Below, piece after piece: positions 16,250 through 24,883 of a DNA stretch of 25,849 nucleotides. Made by a program: the position numbers and the translations under genes. The notes below the pieces were generated by a model. That model worked only from the letters and a program-made list of their open reading frames with translations, was not told where the DNA came from and made no database searches. The stretch is from an uncultured Clostridia bacterium (GTDB taxonomy: Bacteria > Bacillota > Clostridia > TANB77 > CAG-508). Within the stretch, counting starts at the first letter, position 1. The number at the start of each line of letters is the position of its first letter. The DNA lies in contig CATJZH010000064.1 of the NCBI GenBank assembly GCA_949746285.1, positions 1 through 25,849 on the forward strand. Direction: 5' to 3'.

Positions 16250-17002
16250 TTAAAAGTCATAATTAAAATATAAATAATCAGTTAATGTATCTTTAAATTC
16301 TTCAAATGAATCGAAGTATTGGTGATAATAAGTATCATATATTTGTTTTAATTCATCTTCAGAAATATAATCATTTAAGTCAAAATCTTCATAAAGAGTT
16401 TCATCATCCTCATCATATAAATCATTTTCAGTTGAGGGTACAGTTATATTAGGTTCTGGAGTTTCAACTTGAGTGTTTAGAAGAGTACCACTACTATTAC
16501 CATTAAGTAAAGAGTTTATTTTTAAAAAGGTTATAACTAAAAATAATATGTATAAGAACAAAATAGTTAATATGAGTATAGTTTTTTTATTTGATGACAT
16601 TTTATTTACAGAATTTACTATATTGTCAGAAAATTCATCATGAACATTATAATTTGAGTTTGGAACTTTTGAGCGATGATAGTCTGCATATCTTTTATAG
16701 TTTTTGAAATCAGAACTACTATTTTCGGAATAATAATTTTTATATGAATATGATTCTGGATTAGTATATTTAGGTGGAGTATAATCATATGAAGGTGATA
16801 TTTCAATATCATAATTTCTTTTTGCTTCTTCATTAGACAAAATATCATAAGCATGATTTATTTCTTGAGTTTTTTTCTCGGCAAAAGATTTGTCACCAGG
16901 ATATACATCAGGGTGATATTTTTTAATTAGTTTTTTATAAGCTTCTTTTATTTCTTTTTCAGTAGCATTTTTGGATATGCCGAGAGTGTCATAATGAGTC
17001 AT
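16250..17002 (-). CDS. Membrane-anchored J-domain (DnaJ-like) protein
   Basis: Type III-like co-chaperone that would recruit DnaK through its J domain; it lacks the Gly/Phe and zinc-finger regions of true DnaJ. Seen: J domain at about 1-66 with HPD at 30-32 (KYHPDV) and the helix IKEAYKKLIKKYHPD; a Ser/Tyr/Asn-rich linker; one membrane span at about 141-162 (ILILTILFLYILFLVITFLKI region); and a strongly acidic C-terminal domain (about 185-250). The J domain is therefore probably cytosolic and the acidic tail outside. I chose ATG at 17002: GGAG sits 6 nt upstream, and the in-frame TTG at 17014 overlaps that site. Divergent from miaB, with back-to-back promoters. The specific client is unknown. 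Confidence 0.88.
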   Translation of the reverse strand: MTHYDTLGISKNATEKEIKEAYKKLIKKYHPDVYPGDKSFAEKKTQEINHAYDILSNEEAKRNYDIEISPSYDYTPPKYTNPESYSYKNYYSENSSSDFKNYKRYADYHRSKVPNSNYNVHDEFSDNIVNSVNKMSSNKKTILILTILFLYILFLVITFLKINSLLNGNSSGTLLNTQVETPEPNITVPSTENDLYDEDDETLYEDFDLNDYISEDELKQIYDTYYHQYFDSFEEFKDTLTDYLYFNYDF

Positions 17003-17041
17003 TTTTATCTCCAATAATAATTAAAATTTAAATATAATGTT

Positions 17042-17070
17042 ATTTTAACAAAAAAATACTTCAAATTCAA
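17042..17070 (-). promoter_or_regulatory. Promoter for the J-domain protein gene
   Basis: Minus strand TTGAAT (17070-17065), 17-nt spacer, TAAAAT (17047-17042). Only 8 nt separate its -35 from that of the divergent miaB promoter. Confidence 0.5.
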
Positions 17071-17078
17071 TGAACTCC

Positions 17079-17107
17079 TTGAAAAAATAATAAAAATGTT
17101 ATAAAAT
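17079..17107 (+). promoter_or_regulatory. Promoter for the miaB operon
   Basis: TTGAAA (17079-17084), 17-nt spacer, TAAAAT (17102-17107). The -10 covers the upstream in-frame ATG at 17106, so the transcript would begin after it; this supports the TTG start of miaB at 17133. Confidence 0.55.
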
Positions 17108-17132
17108 GTCAAAGTATTGGAGGAGAAGAAAA

Positions 17133-18503
17133 TTGCAACCAAATCAAGAGAAATTTATAAGTTTAGTGAAAGAAAAAAATAAAGGTAAAAATTTAAAGTA
17201 TTCTATTTTAACAATGGGATGTCAGCTAAATGAAAATGATTCAGAAAAAATTGCTGGAATGCTTGATGAAATGGGATATATAGAAATAGATAATTACAAA
17301 GAGGCAGATTTAGTTATATTTAATACATGTTGTGTTAGAGAAAATGCAGAAGAAAGATTATTTGGTAAAATAGGTGAAATAAAGAAAATAAAAGAATCTA
17401 AAAATGTTATACTAGCAATAGGCGGATGTATGATGCAAGAAAAAAATATGGTTAACAAAATAAAAAAAAGTTATCCATTTGTTAATTTAATTTTTGGAAC
17501 ACATACAATGCAAAATTTACCAGAAAATATATATAAAGCAATAATAAAACAAGAAAAGGTAAGAGATATTTTAGATATAGATGGAGAAATATTTGAAGGT
17601 TTGCCAATAAAAAGAAACAATGAATATAAAGCATCAGTTACAATAATGTATGGTTGTAATAATTTTTGTACATATTGTATAGTTCCATATGTAAGAGGAA
17701 GAGAAAGAAGTAGAGAGCCTGAAAAAATTTTAGAAGAAATAAAAGGTTTAGCAAAAGAAGGGTATAAAGAAATAACTTTACTTGGACAAAATGTGAATTC
17801 ATATAAAGGCAATGAAAAAATAAAAAATTTTGCAGATCTTTTAAATGAAGTTTGTAAAATTGATGGAATAGAAAGAGTAAACTTTATATCACCTCATCCA
17901 AAAGATTTTACAGATGATGTAATAGAAGCAATAGCAAATAATGAAAAAATATCTAGGATTATTCATTTGCCACTTCAATCTGGAAATACAAAGGTACTTA
18001 AAGAAATGAATAGAAAATACACAAAAGAACAATACTTAAGTTTAGTAGACAAAATGAAAGAAAGAATACCAAACTTAGTATTATCAACAGATATTATAGT
18101 AGGATTTCCAGGAGAAACAGAAGAAGAATTTGAAGATACATTAGATGTTGTAAAAAAAGTAAATTTTGAACAAGTATTTATGTTTATTTATTCAATAAGA
18201 GAAGGAACAGTTGCAGCAGAAAGAGAAGATCAAATTCCAGAAGAAATTAAACATAAAAGATTTGATAAATTAAAAGAACTTTATGAATCTAGAGTTGATG
18301 AAAATAATGAAAAATATTTAAATACTGTTCAAAAATTATTAATTGAAGGTAAAAGTAAAAATAATGAAAATATGTTAGAAGGAAGAACAACTACAAATAA
18401 AGTGGTTATATTTAATTCAAATGAAAAAAATAAAATAGGAGATATAGTTTCAGTTAAAATTACAGAAGCACACAGATGGTATTTAAAAGGAGAAATAGTG
18501 TAG
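17133..18503 (+). CDS. miaB: tRNA-2-methylthio-N6-dimethylallyladenosine synthase MiaB (TTG start)
   Basis: Radical-SAM methylthiotransferase adding the 2-methylthio group to i6A37 of tRNAs reading UNN codons. Seen: N-terminal UPF0004 domain with cluster cysteines C30 (TMGCQLN), C66 (FNTCCVREN) and C99 (GGCMMQE); radical-SAM CxxxCxxC with C175, C179, C182 (YGCNNFCTYC); and a C-terminal TRAM-like region ending VSVKITEAHRWYLKGEIV. I chose TTG 17133 (456 residues): GGAGGAG (17119-17125) is ideally placed, whereas ATG 17106 sits inside the predicted -10 box and would make the ribosome site encode residues. It heads an operon with two unknown genes and mutS, echoing the widespread miaB-mutS linkage in Firmicutes. 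MiaA, which makes the substrate, is not in the window. Confidence 0.95.
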   Translation: MQPNQEKFISLVKEKNKGKNLKYSILTMGCQLNENDSEKIAGMLDEMGYIEIDNYKEADLVIFNTCCVRENAEERLFGKIGEIKKIKESKNVILAIGGCMMQEKNMVNKIKKSYPFVNLIFGTHTMQNLPENIYKAIIKQEKVRDILDIDGEIFEGLPIKRNNEYKASVTIMYGCNNFCTYCIVPYVRGRERSREPEKILEEIKGLAKEGYKEITLLGQNVNSYKGNEKIKNFADLLNEVCKIDGIERVNFISPHPKDFTDDVIEAIANNEKISRIIHLPLQSGNTKVLKEMNRKYTKEQYLSLVDKMKERIPNLVLSTDIIVGFPGETEEEFEDTLDVVKKVNFEQVFMFIYSIREGTVAAEREDQIPEEIKHKRFDKLKELYESRVDENNEKYLNTVQKLLIEGKSKNNENMLEGRTTTNKVVIFNSNEKNKIGDIVSVKITEAHRWYLKGEIV

Positions 18504-19571
18504 ATGAGTAATAGTAATTCTCTTACAGATGATGAATTAAATGTAATAGATTTATATTTCAATAAAAAGAAATCAATAAGAGAGATTGCAAGATTAAGAG
18601 GTTCTGGAAGAACTAGTGTAACTAATATAATAAATAAATATGGAAATATGTCTGATGAAAATGCTAGGGAATTAGCAATTAGAAAAAAGCTAGACTTAGA
18701 AAATAGAAGAAATGTAGAAACAAGTAATGTGAAAAATAAAATTCCATTAACAGAAAAACAAATAAAAAAAATGCACAGTGAAATAATAAGTAGAAAAAAG
18801 AGTTTGACAGCATTATCAGAAGAAACAGGTAAACATCGTGATACAATAAAAAGAGCTATTATACAATACTTAAATGATGATAGAAAAATAAAGCAATTTG
18901 AAGAAGTATTAAAAGAAAATAGAAGTTTGACGCAAGTTAAATATTTTGTGAATTATGATAATAAAAAATTTAATGAATTACCAGAAGAAATAAAAAAGCA
19001 AAGAATATTTGAAAAACTTAGACCTCGAAGAAGAGTTACAGGAAGAAAACCAGATTCTGAAGATTTACTTGAAGAAAGATATAATAGACTAACTCAATTT
19101 TTTATTACAAGAAACGATAAAATAGAAAATGAAGAAGATAAAATATCAGATGAAGAAATACAGAAAATGATGTATGATACTCCAAAACTGTTAACATTAA
19201 GTTTAGAAAATAAAGTAAAACCAAGTGTAGATATGTTAGATTCAGAATTTGGAATCTCTAACACGTCATATATATTAAAAGAAAATTCTGTAATAATAGC
19301 TAGTTCACTTATAAGAACGTTATTACAAATAAAAATTTTAAAGGATACAAATACAACAAAATATGTGTTAGAAAAACTAAGAGCTTTTAGAATTTCACCA
19401 GAATTTATGTATGCACTTATAAAACATTGGGAATTAAATGGAAAAAGCAGTACACCATTTATTGATACAGAAAAATTATACAGAATGTATGGAGAAACTT
19501 CAAAAAGTTTGCAAGAAAAATATAATATAAAAGATGAATATGGCGATAATGAATATTTTGATGGGAGATAG
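18504..19571 (+). CDS. Double helix-turn-helix protein with mTERF-like C-terminal repeats (355 aa)
   Basis: Probably a nucleic-acid-binding cytosolic protein; no named family recognised. Two resolvase-like helix-turn-helix segments: SIREIARLRGSGRTSVTNII (24-43) and SLTALSEETGKHRDTIKRAI (100-119). A basic patch RPRRRVTGRKP (173-183) follows. From about 218 to 312 come helical repeats with the pattern 'tPkLLtlSlenkv...mLd.efGIs...yiLken..ii', resembling the P-x-L / G-I-s rhythm of mTERF motifs. The ATG directly abuts the miaB stop (TAG|ATG), with GGAG 11 nt upstream inside miaB, so translation is coupled. The next gene carries similar repeats. A role in transcription or nucleic-acid binding is inferred from the HTH segments only. 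Confidence 0.75.
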   Translation: MSNSNSLTDDELNVIDLYFNKKKSIREIARLRGSGRTSVTNIINKYGNMSDENARELAIRKKLDLENRRNVETSNVKNKIPLTEKQIKKMHSEIISRKKSLTALSEETGKHRDTIKRAIIQYLNDDRKIKQFEEVLKENRSLTQVKYFVNYDNKKFNELPEEIKKQRIFEKLRPRRRVTGRKPDSEDLLEERYNRLTQFFITRNDKIENEEDKISDEEIQKMMYDTPKLLTLSLENKVKPSVDMLDSEFGISNTSYILKENSVIIASSLIRTLLQIKILKDTNTTKYVLEKLRAFRISPEFMYALIKHWELNGKSSTPFIDTEKLYRMYGETSKSLQEKYNIKDEYGDNEYFDGR

Positions 19572-19574
19572 CTT

Positions 19575-20123
19575 ATGGAAAATATAGAGATAAGTATAGA
19601 AGAATACCTAAAGAAAATCGGATTTGATAAAGAAGAAACAGAATATATTATGCAATATGCAAATAATGAAATAGATAAAAAAGCATTACATGAAAAGATT
19701 AAATATTTAATTTCTTTAGGACTTGATGCAAGACAAATAAGAATCGTAATAGAAGAAGATATTACTTTTGTAACAACTGAATTAAAACTTATAATGGAAA
19801 ATGGAATTATTTTAAAAGATTATTTAAATGAGGACGAAATGAAAAATGCTTTAGAAGTAACACCAGAACTTTTAACCATTAAAAAAGGAGATTTAGAGCA
19901 AAATATTCGTTTACTTACAATACTTATACCAGATGAAGAAATTCAAAAGATTATTATACAAGATAGAGGAGAAATATTAACATATAAACCAGATTATTTA
20001 AGTAATAAATTTTCTTTTTTCATAGAAAATGGTTTAAAAGAAAATATATTAAAAATAATCATAGAAAATGTAGAAATTTTTGATTTAGAAAATGATGAAA
20101 TAAATATAGATGAATTGAAATAG
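19575..20123 (+). CDS. Helical-repeat protein, mTERF-like (182 aa)
   Basis: No named bacterial family recognised. The protein is almost all helical and acidic. At least three repeats of about 30 residues can be read: around 57-90 (LDARQIRIVIEEDITFVTTE), 92-125 (NEDEMKNALEVTPELLTIKK) and 128-165 (IPDEEIQKIIIQDRGEILTY), each with an inter-helix pattern of 'i..ii...p.iLt.k...l..ki..l.e.Gl'. This spacing is reminiscent of mTERF motifs, as in the C-terminal part of the upstream gene. No signal peptide, metal site or catalytic motif. The start is ATG 3 nt after the previous stop, with GGGAGATAG overlapping it as a ribosome site. It is followed by mutS after 30 nt. Function unknown; a structure prediction would decide the fold. 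Confidence 0.72.
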   Translation: MENIEISIEEYLKKIGFDKEETEYIMQYANNEIDKKALHEKIKYLISLGLDARQIRIVIEEDITFVTTELKLIMENGIILKDYLNEDEMKNALEVTPELLTIKKGDLEQNIRLLTILIPDEEIQKIIIQDRGEILTYKPDYLSNKFSFFIENGLKENILKIIIENVEIFDLENDEINIDELK

Positions 20124-20153
20124 ATAATAAATAAAGAAAAGAGGCAAATAAAT

Positions 20154-22763
20154 ATGGCAGAATTATCACCTATGATGCAAAGTTATTTAAATACTAAGGA
20201 ACAATACAAAGACTGTATGCTTTTTTACAGATTAGGGGATTTTTATGAAATGTTTTTTGATGATGCAATAGTAGCGTCAAGAGAATTAGAAATAACATTA
20301 ACAAGTAGAGCATGTGGTTTAGAAGAAAAAGCTCCTATGTGTGGCGTTCCACATCATTCAGTAGATATGTATATTTCTCGACTTATAGCAAAAGGTTTTA
20401 AAGTAGCAATATGTGAACAATTAGAAGATCCAAAAACAGCTAAAGGTATTGTAAAAAGAGATGTAATTAGAGTTGTAACTCCAGGAACTGTAATAGAAAC
20501 AAATATGTTAGAAGAAAAAAAGAATAATTATATTATGAGTATAGTAAAAAAGGGTATGTATTATGGACTAGCTATTTGTGATATTAGTACAGGAGATTTT
20601 TATGCTACTCAAATAAAGCTTAGCGAAAATAATTTTGAAAAACTATTAGATGAATATGCAAGATATGCACCCGCAGAAATTGTAGTAAATACAGCTATGG
20701 GAAGCTCTGAAAAAGAATTAAATATTTTAAAAGATAGAAATAATACCTTTATTACTGTAAGAGATGATAGTAATTTTGATAGTAATGATAAACTAATTTT
20801 AAATTTATATACAATTGTTGATGGATTCGAAAAAGAAAAAGATAATTTTGAAAATGAAGAACTAATAGTAACAGCAATTAATGGTTTATTAAATTATTTT
20901 ACAGAAACTCAAAAAGTAAAATTGGACCATATAAATAAAATACAAGTTTATGAAGTAAAAAAATATATGGCATTAGATATAAATGCAAGAAGAAGCTTAG
21001 AACTTACAGAAAGAATGAGAGATAAATCAAAAAAAGGAACTCTAATAAATGTATTAGACAAAACATCTACATCAATGGGAGGAAGACTTTTAAGACGTTG
21101 GATAAATGATCCATTATTAGATATAAAAGAAATAAATGAAAGATTAGAGTCAGTAAAAGAATTTAAAGATAATATGATGCTTCGTGGAGACGTAATTGAT
21201 GTTTTAAAAAAAGTATATGATATAGAAAGATTAGCAGGAAAAATAGCATATGGGAATGTAAATGCCAGAGAACTAATTTCCCTAAAAAATTCATTAAGTC
21301 ATCTTCCAGAGTTAAAACAAATTTTAAAAATGGCTAATTCAGAAATGTTAAAAAAACTATATGAGAAATTAGATGAATTAGAAGATATATATTCATTAAT
21401 AGATAGAGCAATAGTTGAAGAACCACCAATAAGTGTAAAAGAAGGTGGGATAATAAAAAATGGATTTAATCCAGAAATTGATGAATATAGAAATGCTTCG
21501 ACAGAAGGTAAAAATTGGATTATTGAACTTGAACTAAAAGAAAAAGAAAGAACAGGAATAAAAAACTTAAAAGTAGGTTATACAAGAGTATTTGGATATT
21601 ATATAGAAATAACAAAATCATTTTTGAAACAAGTTCCAGAAAATTATATTAGAAAACAAACATTAACAGGTGCAGAAAGATTTATAACAGAAGAACTAAA
21701 AGAAATAGAAGACAAAATATTAGGTTCAGAAGAAAAAGTAATAAATTTAGAGTATGAGGAATTTACTAAAATAAGAAATGAAATTGCATCAAATATAGAA
21801 AGACTTCAAACAACAGCAAATGCTGTAGCAAATATTGATGTATTATCTAATTTTGCAACTGTTGCAGAAAATAATAATTATGTGTGCCCAGAGATAAATG
21901 ATGGTAATATTATAGATATTAAAGGAGGACGTCATCCTGTTATTGAAAAAATGGTAGATGATGGAATATTTGTTGAAAACGATACATATTTAGATAGTGA
22001 TAATACAAGAGTGGCAATAATTACAGGACCTAACATGGCAGGAAAATCTACATATATGAGACAAGTAGCAATAATTACTTTAATGGCACAAATAGGGTGT
22101 TTTGTTCCAGCAGAATCAGCTGTAATAGGAATTGTAGATAAAATATTTACAAGAGTTGGAGCATCAGATGATTTAAGTAGTGGACAAAGTACTTTTATGG
22201 TTGAAATGAATGAAGTAGCAAATATTTTGAAGAATGCTACACCAAAAAGTTTAGTAATACTTGATGAAATAGGAAGAGGAACATCTACATATGATGGATT
22301 ATCAATAGCTTGGGCAGTTGCTGAATATATTGCAGATAGTGATAGCGTTGGATGTAAAACTTTATTTGCAACACATTATCATGAATTATTGGAATTAGAA
22401 GAAAAAGTAGTTGGAATAAAAAATTATCATATAGCTGTTAAAGAAAAAGGAGAAGATGTAATTTTCTTAAGAAAAATAATAGAGGGGGGAACTGATGAAA
22501 GTTATGGTATTCATGTTGCAAAATTAGCGGGAGTCCCTAAAAATGTAGTAACTAAAGCTAATAAAATTTTACGTTCGCTTGAAAAAGGTGGAGTAAAAAT
22601 AAAAGAAGAACCAGAAGCTAAAAAACAAGTTGAAGGCCAATTTGATTTATTTAATTTAAAACTTGCAGATATTTCTCATGAATTAGATAAAATAAACGTA
22701 AATGAACTTACACCGATAGATGCTTTAAATACACTAGTAAAGCTAAAAGAAATGATAAAATAA
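20154..22763 (+). CDS. mutS: DNA mismatch repair protein MutS
   Basis: Mismatch-recognition ATPase. Seen: the mismatch-wedge motif F-x-E (F30, E32 in GDFYEMF) in domain I; connector, lever and clamp domains; Walker A GPNMAGKS (625-632); Walker B ILDE (702-705) with the following GRGTSTYDG; and the ATHYHEL signature. Near the C-terminus QFDLF (829-833) fits the beta-clamp-binding motif. The 869-residue length is typical for Firmicutes. ATG has GAGG upstream. Last gene of the miaB operon; mutL, which often follows, is absent: asnB with its own start region comes next. Identification is certain. Confidence 0.98.
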   Translation: MAELSPMMQSYLNTKEQYKDCMLFYRLGDFYEMFFDDAIVASRELEITLTSRACGLEEKAPMCGVPHHSVDMYISRLIAKGFKVAICEQLEDPKTAKGIVKRDVIRVVTPGTVIETNMLEEKKNNYIMSIVKKGMYYGLAICDISTGDFYATQIKLSENNFEKLLDEYARYAPAEIVVNTAMGSSEKELNILKDRNNTFITVRDDSNFDSNDKLILNLYTIVDGFEKEKDNFENEELIVTAINGLLNYFTETQKVKLDHINKIQVYEVKKYMALDINARRSLELTERMRDKSKKGTLINVLDKTSTSMGGRLLRRWINDPLLDIKEINERLESVKEFKDNMMLRGDVIDVLKKVYDIERLAGKIAYGNVNARELISLKNSLSHLPELKQILKMANSEMLKKLYEKLDELEDIYSLIDRAIVEEPPISVKEGGIIKNGFNPEIDEYRNASTEGKNWIIELELKEKERTGIKNLKVGYTRVFGYYIEITKSFLKQVPENYIRKQTLTGAERFITEELKEIEDKILGSEEKVINLEYEEFTKIRNEIASNIERLQTTANAVANIDVLSNFATVAENNNYVCPEINDGNIIDIKGGRHPVIEKMVDDGIFVENDTYLDSDNTRVAIITGPNMAGKSTYMRQVAIITLMAQIGCFVPAESAVIGIVDKIFTRVGASDDLSSGQSTFMVEMNEVANILKNATPKSLVILDEIGRGTSTYDGLSIAWAVAEYIADSDSVGCKTLFATHYHELLELEEKVVGIKNYHIAVKEKGEDVIFLRKIIEGGTDESYGIHVAKLAGVPKNVVTKANKILRSLEKGGVKIKEEPEAKKQVEGQFDLFNLKLADISHELDKINVNELTPIDALNTLVKLKEMIK

Positions 22764-22771
22764 GTAACATA

Positions 22772-22799
22772 TAAACAAGCTTCTTGCATAAAATATAAT
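22772..22799 (+). promoter_or_regulatory. Weak candidate promoter for asnB
   Basis: TAAACA (22772-22777), 16-nt spacer, perfect TATAAT (22794-22799). The -35 is poor. No clear terminator separates mutS from asnB, so read-through is possible. Confidence 0.3.
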
Positions 22800-22829
22800 T
22801 AGAATATATTTTGTGTAAGGAGTTTTTTT

Positions 22830-24680
22830 ATGTGTGGAATTGCAGGAGTTGTAAATTATAAAGAAGATATATCTAATGATTATTATATTATAAAAAATAT
22901 GACTAAAAGTTTAACTAAAAGGGGACCAGATGAAGATGGATTATATTTTTCAAAACATGCTAATTTAGGTCATAGAAGACTTAGCATTATAGATATAGAA
23001 AATGGAAAACAACCAATGAGTTATAGAATAAATGAAGTTACATATACAATTGTTTATAATGGTCAAATTTATAATACATCAGAACTAAGAGGAGTTTTAA
23101 AAAGTAATGGATTTGAATTTAAAGGACACTCAGATACAGAAGTTTTACTAAAAGCGTATATATTTTATGGAAAAGATGTATGCAAACATTTAAATGGAAT
23201 TTTTGCATTTGCAATTTGGAATGATAAAAAAGGAGAAATCTTTTTGGCGAGAGATCATTTTGGAATAAAACCACTTTATTATACTTTTTCGGAAAATAAT
23301 TTAATTTTTGCCTCAGAGATAAAATCTATTTTGCAACATCCAAAAGTAGAAGCTTGTATTGATAAAATTGGAATTGCCGAACTTTTTGGAATAGGACCTA
23401 GTCATACACCTGGTAAAAGTCCGTTTAAGGGAATACAAGAATTAGAACCAGCACATTTTTTAGTTTATAATAAAAATGGTGATTTAAGAAAAGAGAAATA
23501 TTGGGAACTAGAAACTAAAGAACATACAGATGATTTAAAAACTACTGCTGAGAAGTTAAGATTTTTACTTAAAGATTCAATAGAAAGACAATTAGTTTCA
23601 GATGTGCCAATTGGAACACTTTTATCTGGTGGTTTAGATTCTAGTATAATCTCGAAATATGCTAGTGATTATTATAAAGAAAAATTTGGCAAGAAATTAG
23701 AAACATTTTCTGTTGATTATGTAGACCAAGAAAAGAATTTTGTTAAAAGCGATTTTCAGCCTAATAGTGACAATTATTATATAGACTTGATGGTTAAATA
23801 TTTAGATACAAATCATCATAAAATTATTTTAGATACACCAGAATTAGTAGAAAACTTAGAAGATGCGCTTGTTGCAAGAGATTTTCCAGGAATGGCTGAT
23901 GTCGACTCATCATATTTATTGTTCTTTAAAGAAGTAAAAAAGCATATTACAGTTGCACTTTCTGGTGAGTGTTCAGATGAAATTTTAGGCGGATATCCAT
24001 GGTATTTTAGAGAAGATGCTTTGAAGAGCAATACATTTCCTTGGTCTATAGCATTAGAGGAAAGACAAAACTTATTAAATCCTGATATTTCAAAAGAAGT
24101 TTCTATTAAAGATTATGTAAAAGAAGAGTATGAACAAGAGCTTGCAAAAGTTAAATGTTTAGCAACTGATACAGAAGATAATAAATTGCATAGAAAATTA
24201 ATTTATTTAACTTCTAATTGGTTTATGCAAACTTTATTAGATAGAACTGATAGAATGTGTATGTATAATGGATTTGAGGTTAGAGTACCATTTTGTGATT
24301 ATAGAATAGTAGAATATGCATGGAATATTCCATGGGAGATGAAAGCATATAAAGGAAGGGAAAAAGGATTATTAAGATATGCGATGGAAGGAGAACTTCC
24401 AGAAGAAATTATATATAGAAAAAAGAGTCCATATCCTAAAACGCATAATCCAAATTATTTGAAAATAGTAAAAGAAAAGTTATCTAAAATTATGGAAAAT
24501 GAAAACGCACCTATAAACAAATTGTTAAATAGGGAGTATATTATAGATATAATAAATACAGATGGAACAGCATTTTCAAGACCGTGGTTTGGTCAGCTCA
24601 TGACAGGGCCACAACTTATGGCTTATTTAATACAAGTAAATATGTGGCTTGAAAAATATCAGCCTAAAATTGAATTATAA
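22830..24680 (+). CDS. asnB: Asparagine synthase (glutamine-hydrolysing)
   Basis: Cytosolic enzyme making asparagine from aspartate, ATP and glutamine. Seen: N-terminal class II glutamine amidotransferase with nucleophile Cys2 (MCGIAGV) and RRGPDEDG-like KRGPDEDG (30-37); then the ATP pyrophosphatase domain with the PP-loop SGGLDSS (266-272) and a later SGECSDEILGGYP segment typical of AsnB. The 616-residue length matches the family. ATG has AAGGAG upstream. It lies after mutS without functional connection and ends in a G+C-rich hairpin. AsnB-like proteins can also amidate cell-wall diaminopimelate or other substrates in some Firmicutes, so asparagine as the product is likely but not proven by sequence. 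Confidence 0.93.
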   Translation: MCGIAGVVNYKEDISNDYYIIKNMTKSLTKRGPDEDGLYFSKHANLGHRRLSIIDIENGKQPMSYRINEVTYTIVYNGQIYNTSELRGVLKSNGFEFKGHSDTEVLLKAYIFYGKDVCKHLNGIFAFAIWNDKKGEIFLARDHFGIKPLYYTFSENNLIFASEIKSILQHPKVEACIDKIGIAELFGIGPSHTPGKSPFKGIQELEPAHFLVYNKNGDLRKEKYWELETKEHTDDLKTTAEKLRFLLKDSIERQLVSDVPIGTLLSGGLDSSIISKYASDYYKEKFGKKLETFSVDYVDQEKNFVKSDFQPNSDNYYIDLMVKYLDTNHHKIILDTPELVENLEDALVARDFPGMADVDSSYLLFFKEVKKHITVALSGECSDEILGGYPWYFREDALKSNTFPWSIALEERQNLLNPDISKEVSIKDYVKEEYEQELAKVKCLATDTEDNKLHRKLIYLTSNWFMQTLLDRTDRMCMYNGFEVRVPFCDYRIVEYAWNIPWEMKAYKGREKGLLRYAMEGELPEEIIYRKKSPYPKTHNPNYLKIVKEKLSKIMENENAPINKLLNREYIIDIINTDGTAFSRPWFGQLMTGPQLMAYLIQVNMWLEKYQPKIEL

Positions 24681-24718
24681 ACTTTGATAAGAGGGCGTTT
24701 TTTAGAGCAATCTTAATT

Positions 24719-24755
24719 AAAAGCGCTGGAAAAGCAAAAGCTTTCCAGCGCTTTT
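24719..24755 (+). terminator. G+C-rich terminator hairpin after asnB
   Basis: AAAAGCGCTGGAAAAGC (24719-24735) pairs with GCTTTCCAGCGCTTTT (24740-24755) over 16 bp with a single bulged A and an AAAA loop. Only four T follow, but the arm supplies an A tract on the other side. The stem is far more G+C-rich than its surroundings. Confidence 0.75.
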
Positions 24756-24787
24756 CCTCATTGTTTATATTTGTATCAAGTATTTTC

Positions 24788-24816
24788 TTGTAAGGAAATG
24801 TTAAAAGTGCTATAAT
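24788..24816 (+). promoter_or_regulatory. Extended -10 promoter for the HipA-like gene
   Basis: TTGTAA (24788-24793), 17-nt spacer, TATAAT (24811-24816) with TG at 24808-24809 (TGCTATAAT). It is isolated from asnB by the preceding hairpin, so the next gene is an independent transcript. Confidence 0.65.
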
Positions 24817-24883
24817 ATATATGTTTTTCAATATACTAAAGAATAGGAATAGAATAAAAAGGTAAAATATCTTTGGAGGTAAA

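Noticed and set aside
17471..17812. Minus-strand frame opposite miaB
   Set aside because: Overlaps the radical-SAM core of miaB and has no start signals.
22786..22815. A/T hairpin (AAAATATA / TATATTTT) between mutS and asnB as a terminator
   Set aside because: The stem is nearly all A-T pairs, has no T tract after it and overlaps the likely -10 box and leader of asnB.
24681..24755. CRISPR-like or REP-type repeat at the hairpin after asnB
   Set aside because: Only one copy occurs in the window, and its place directly after a stop codon fits a terminator.
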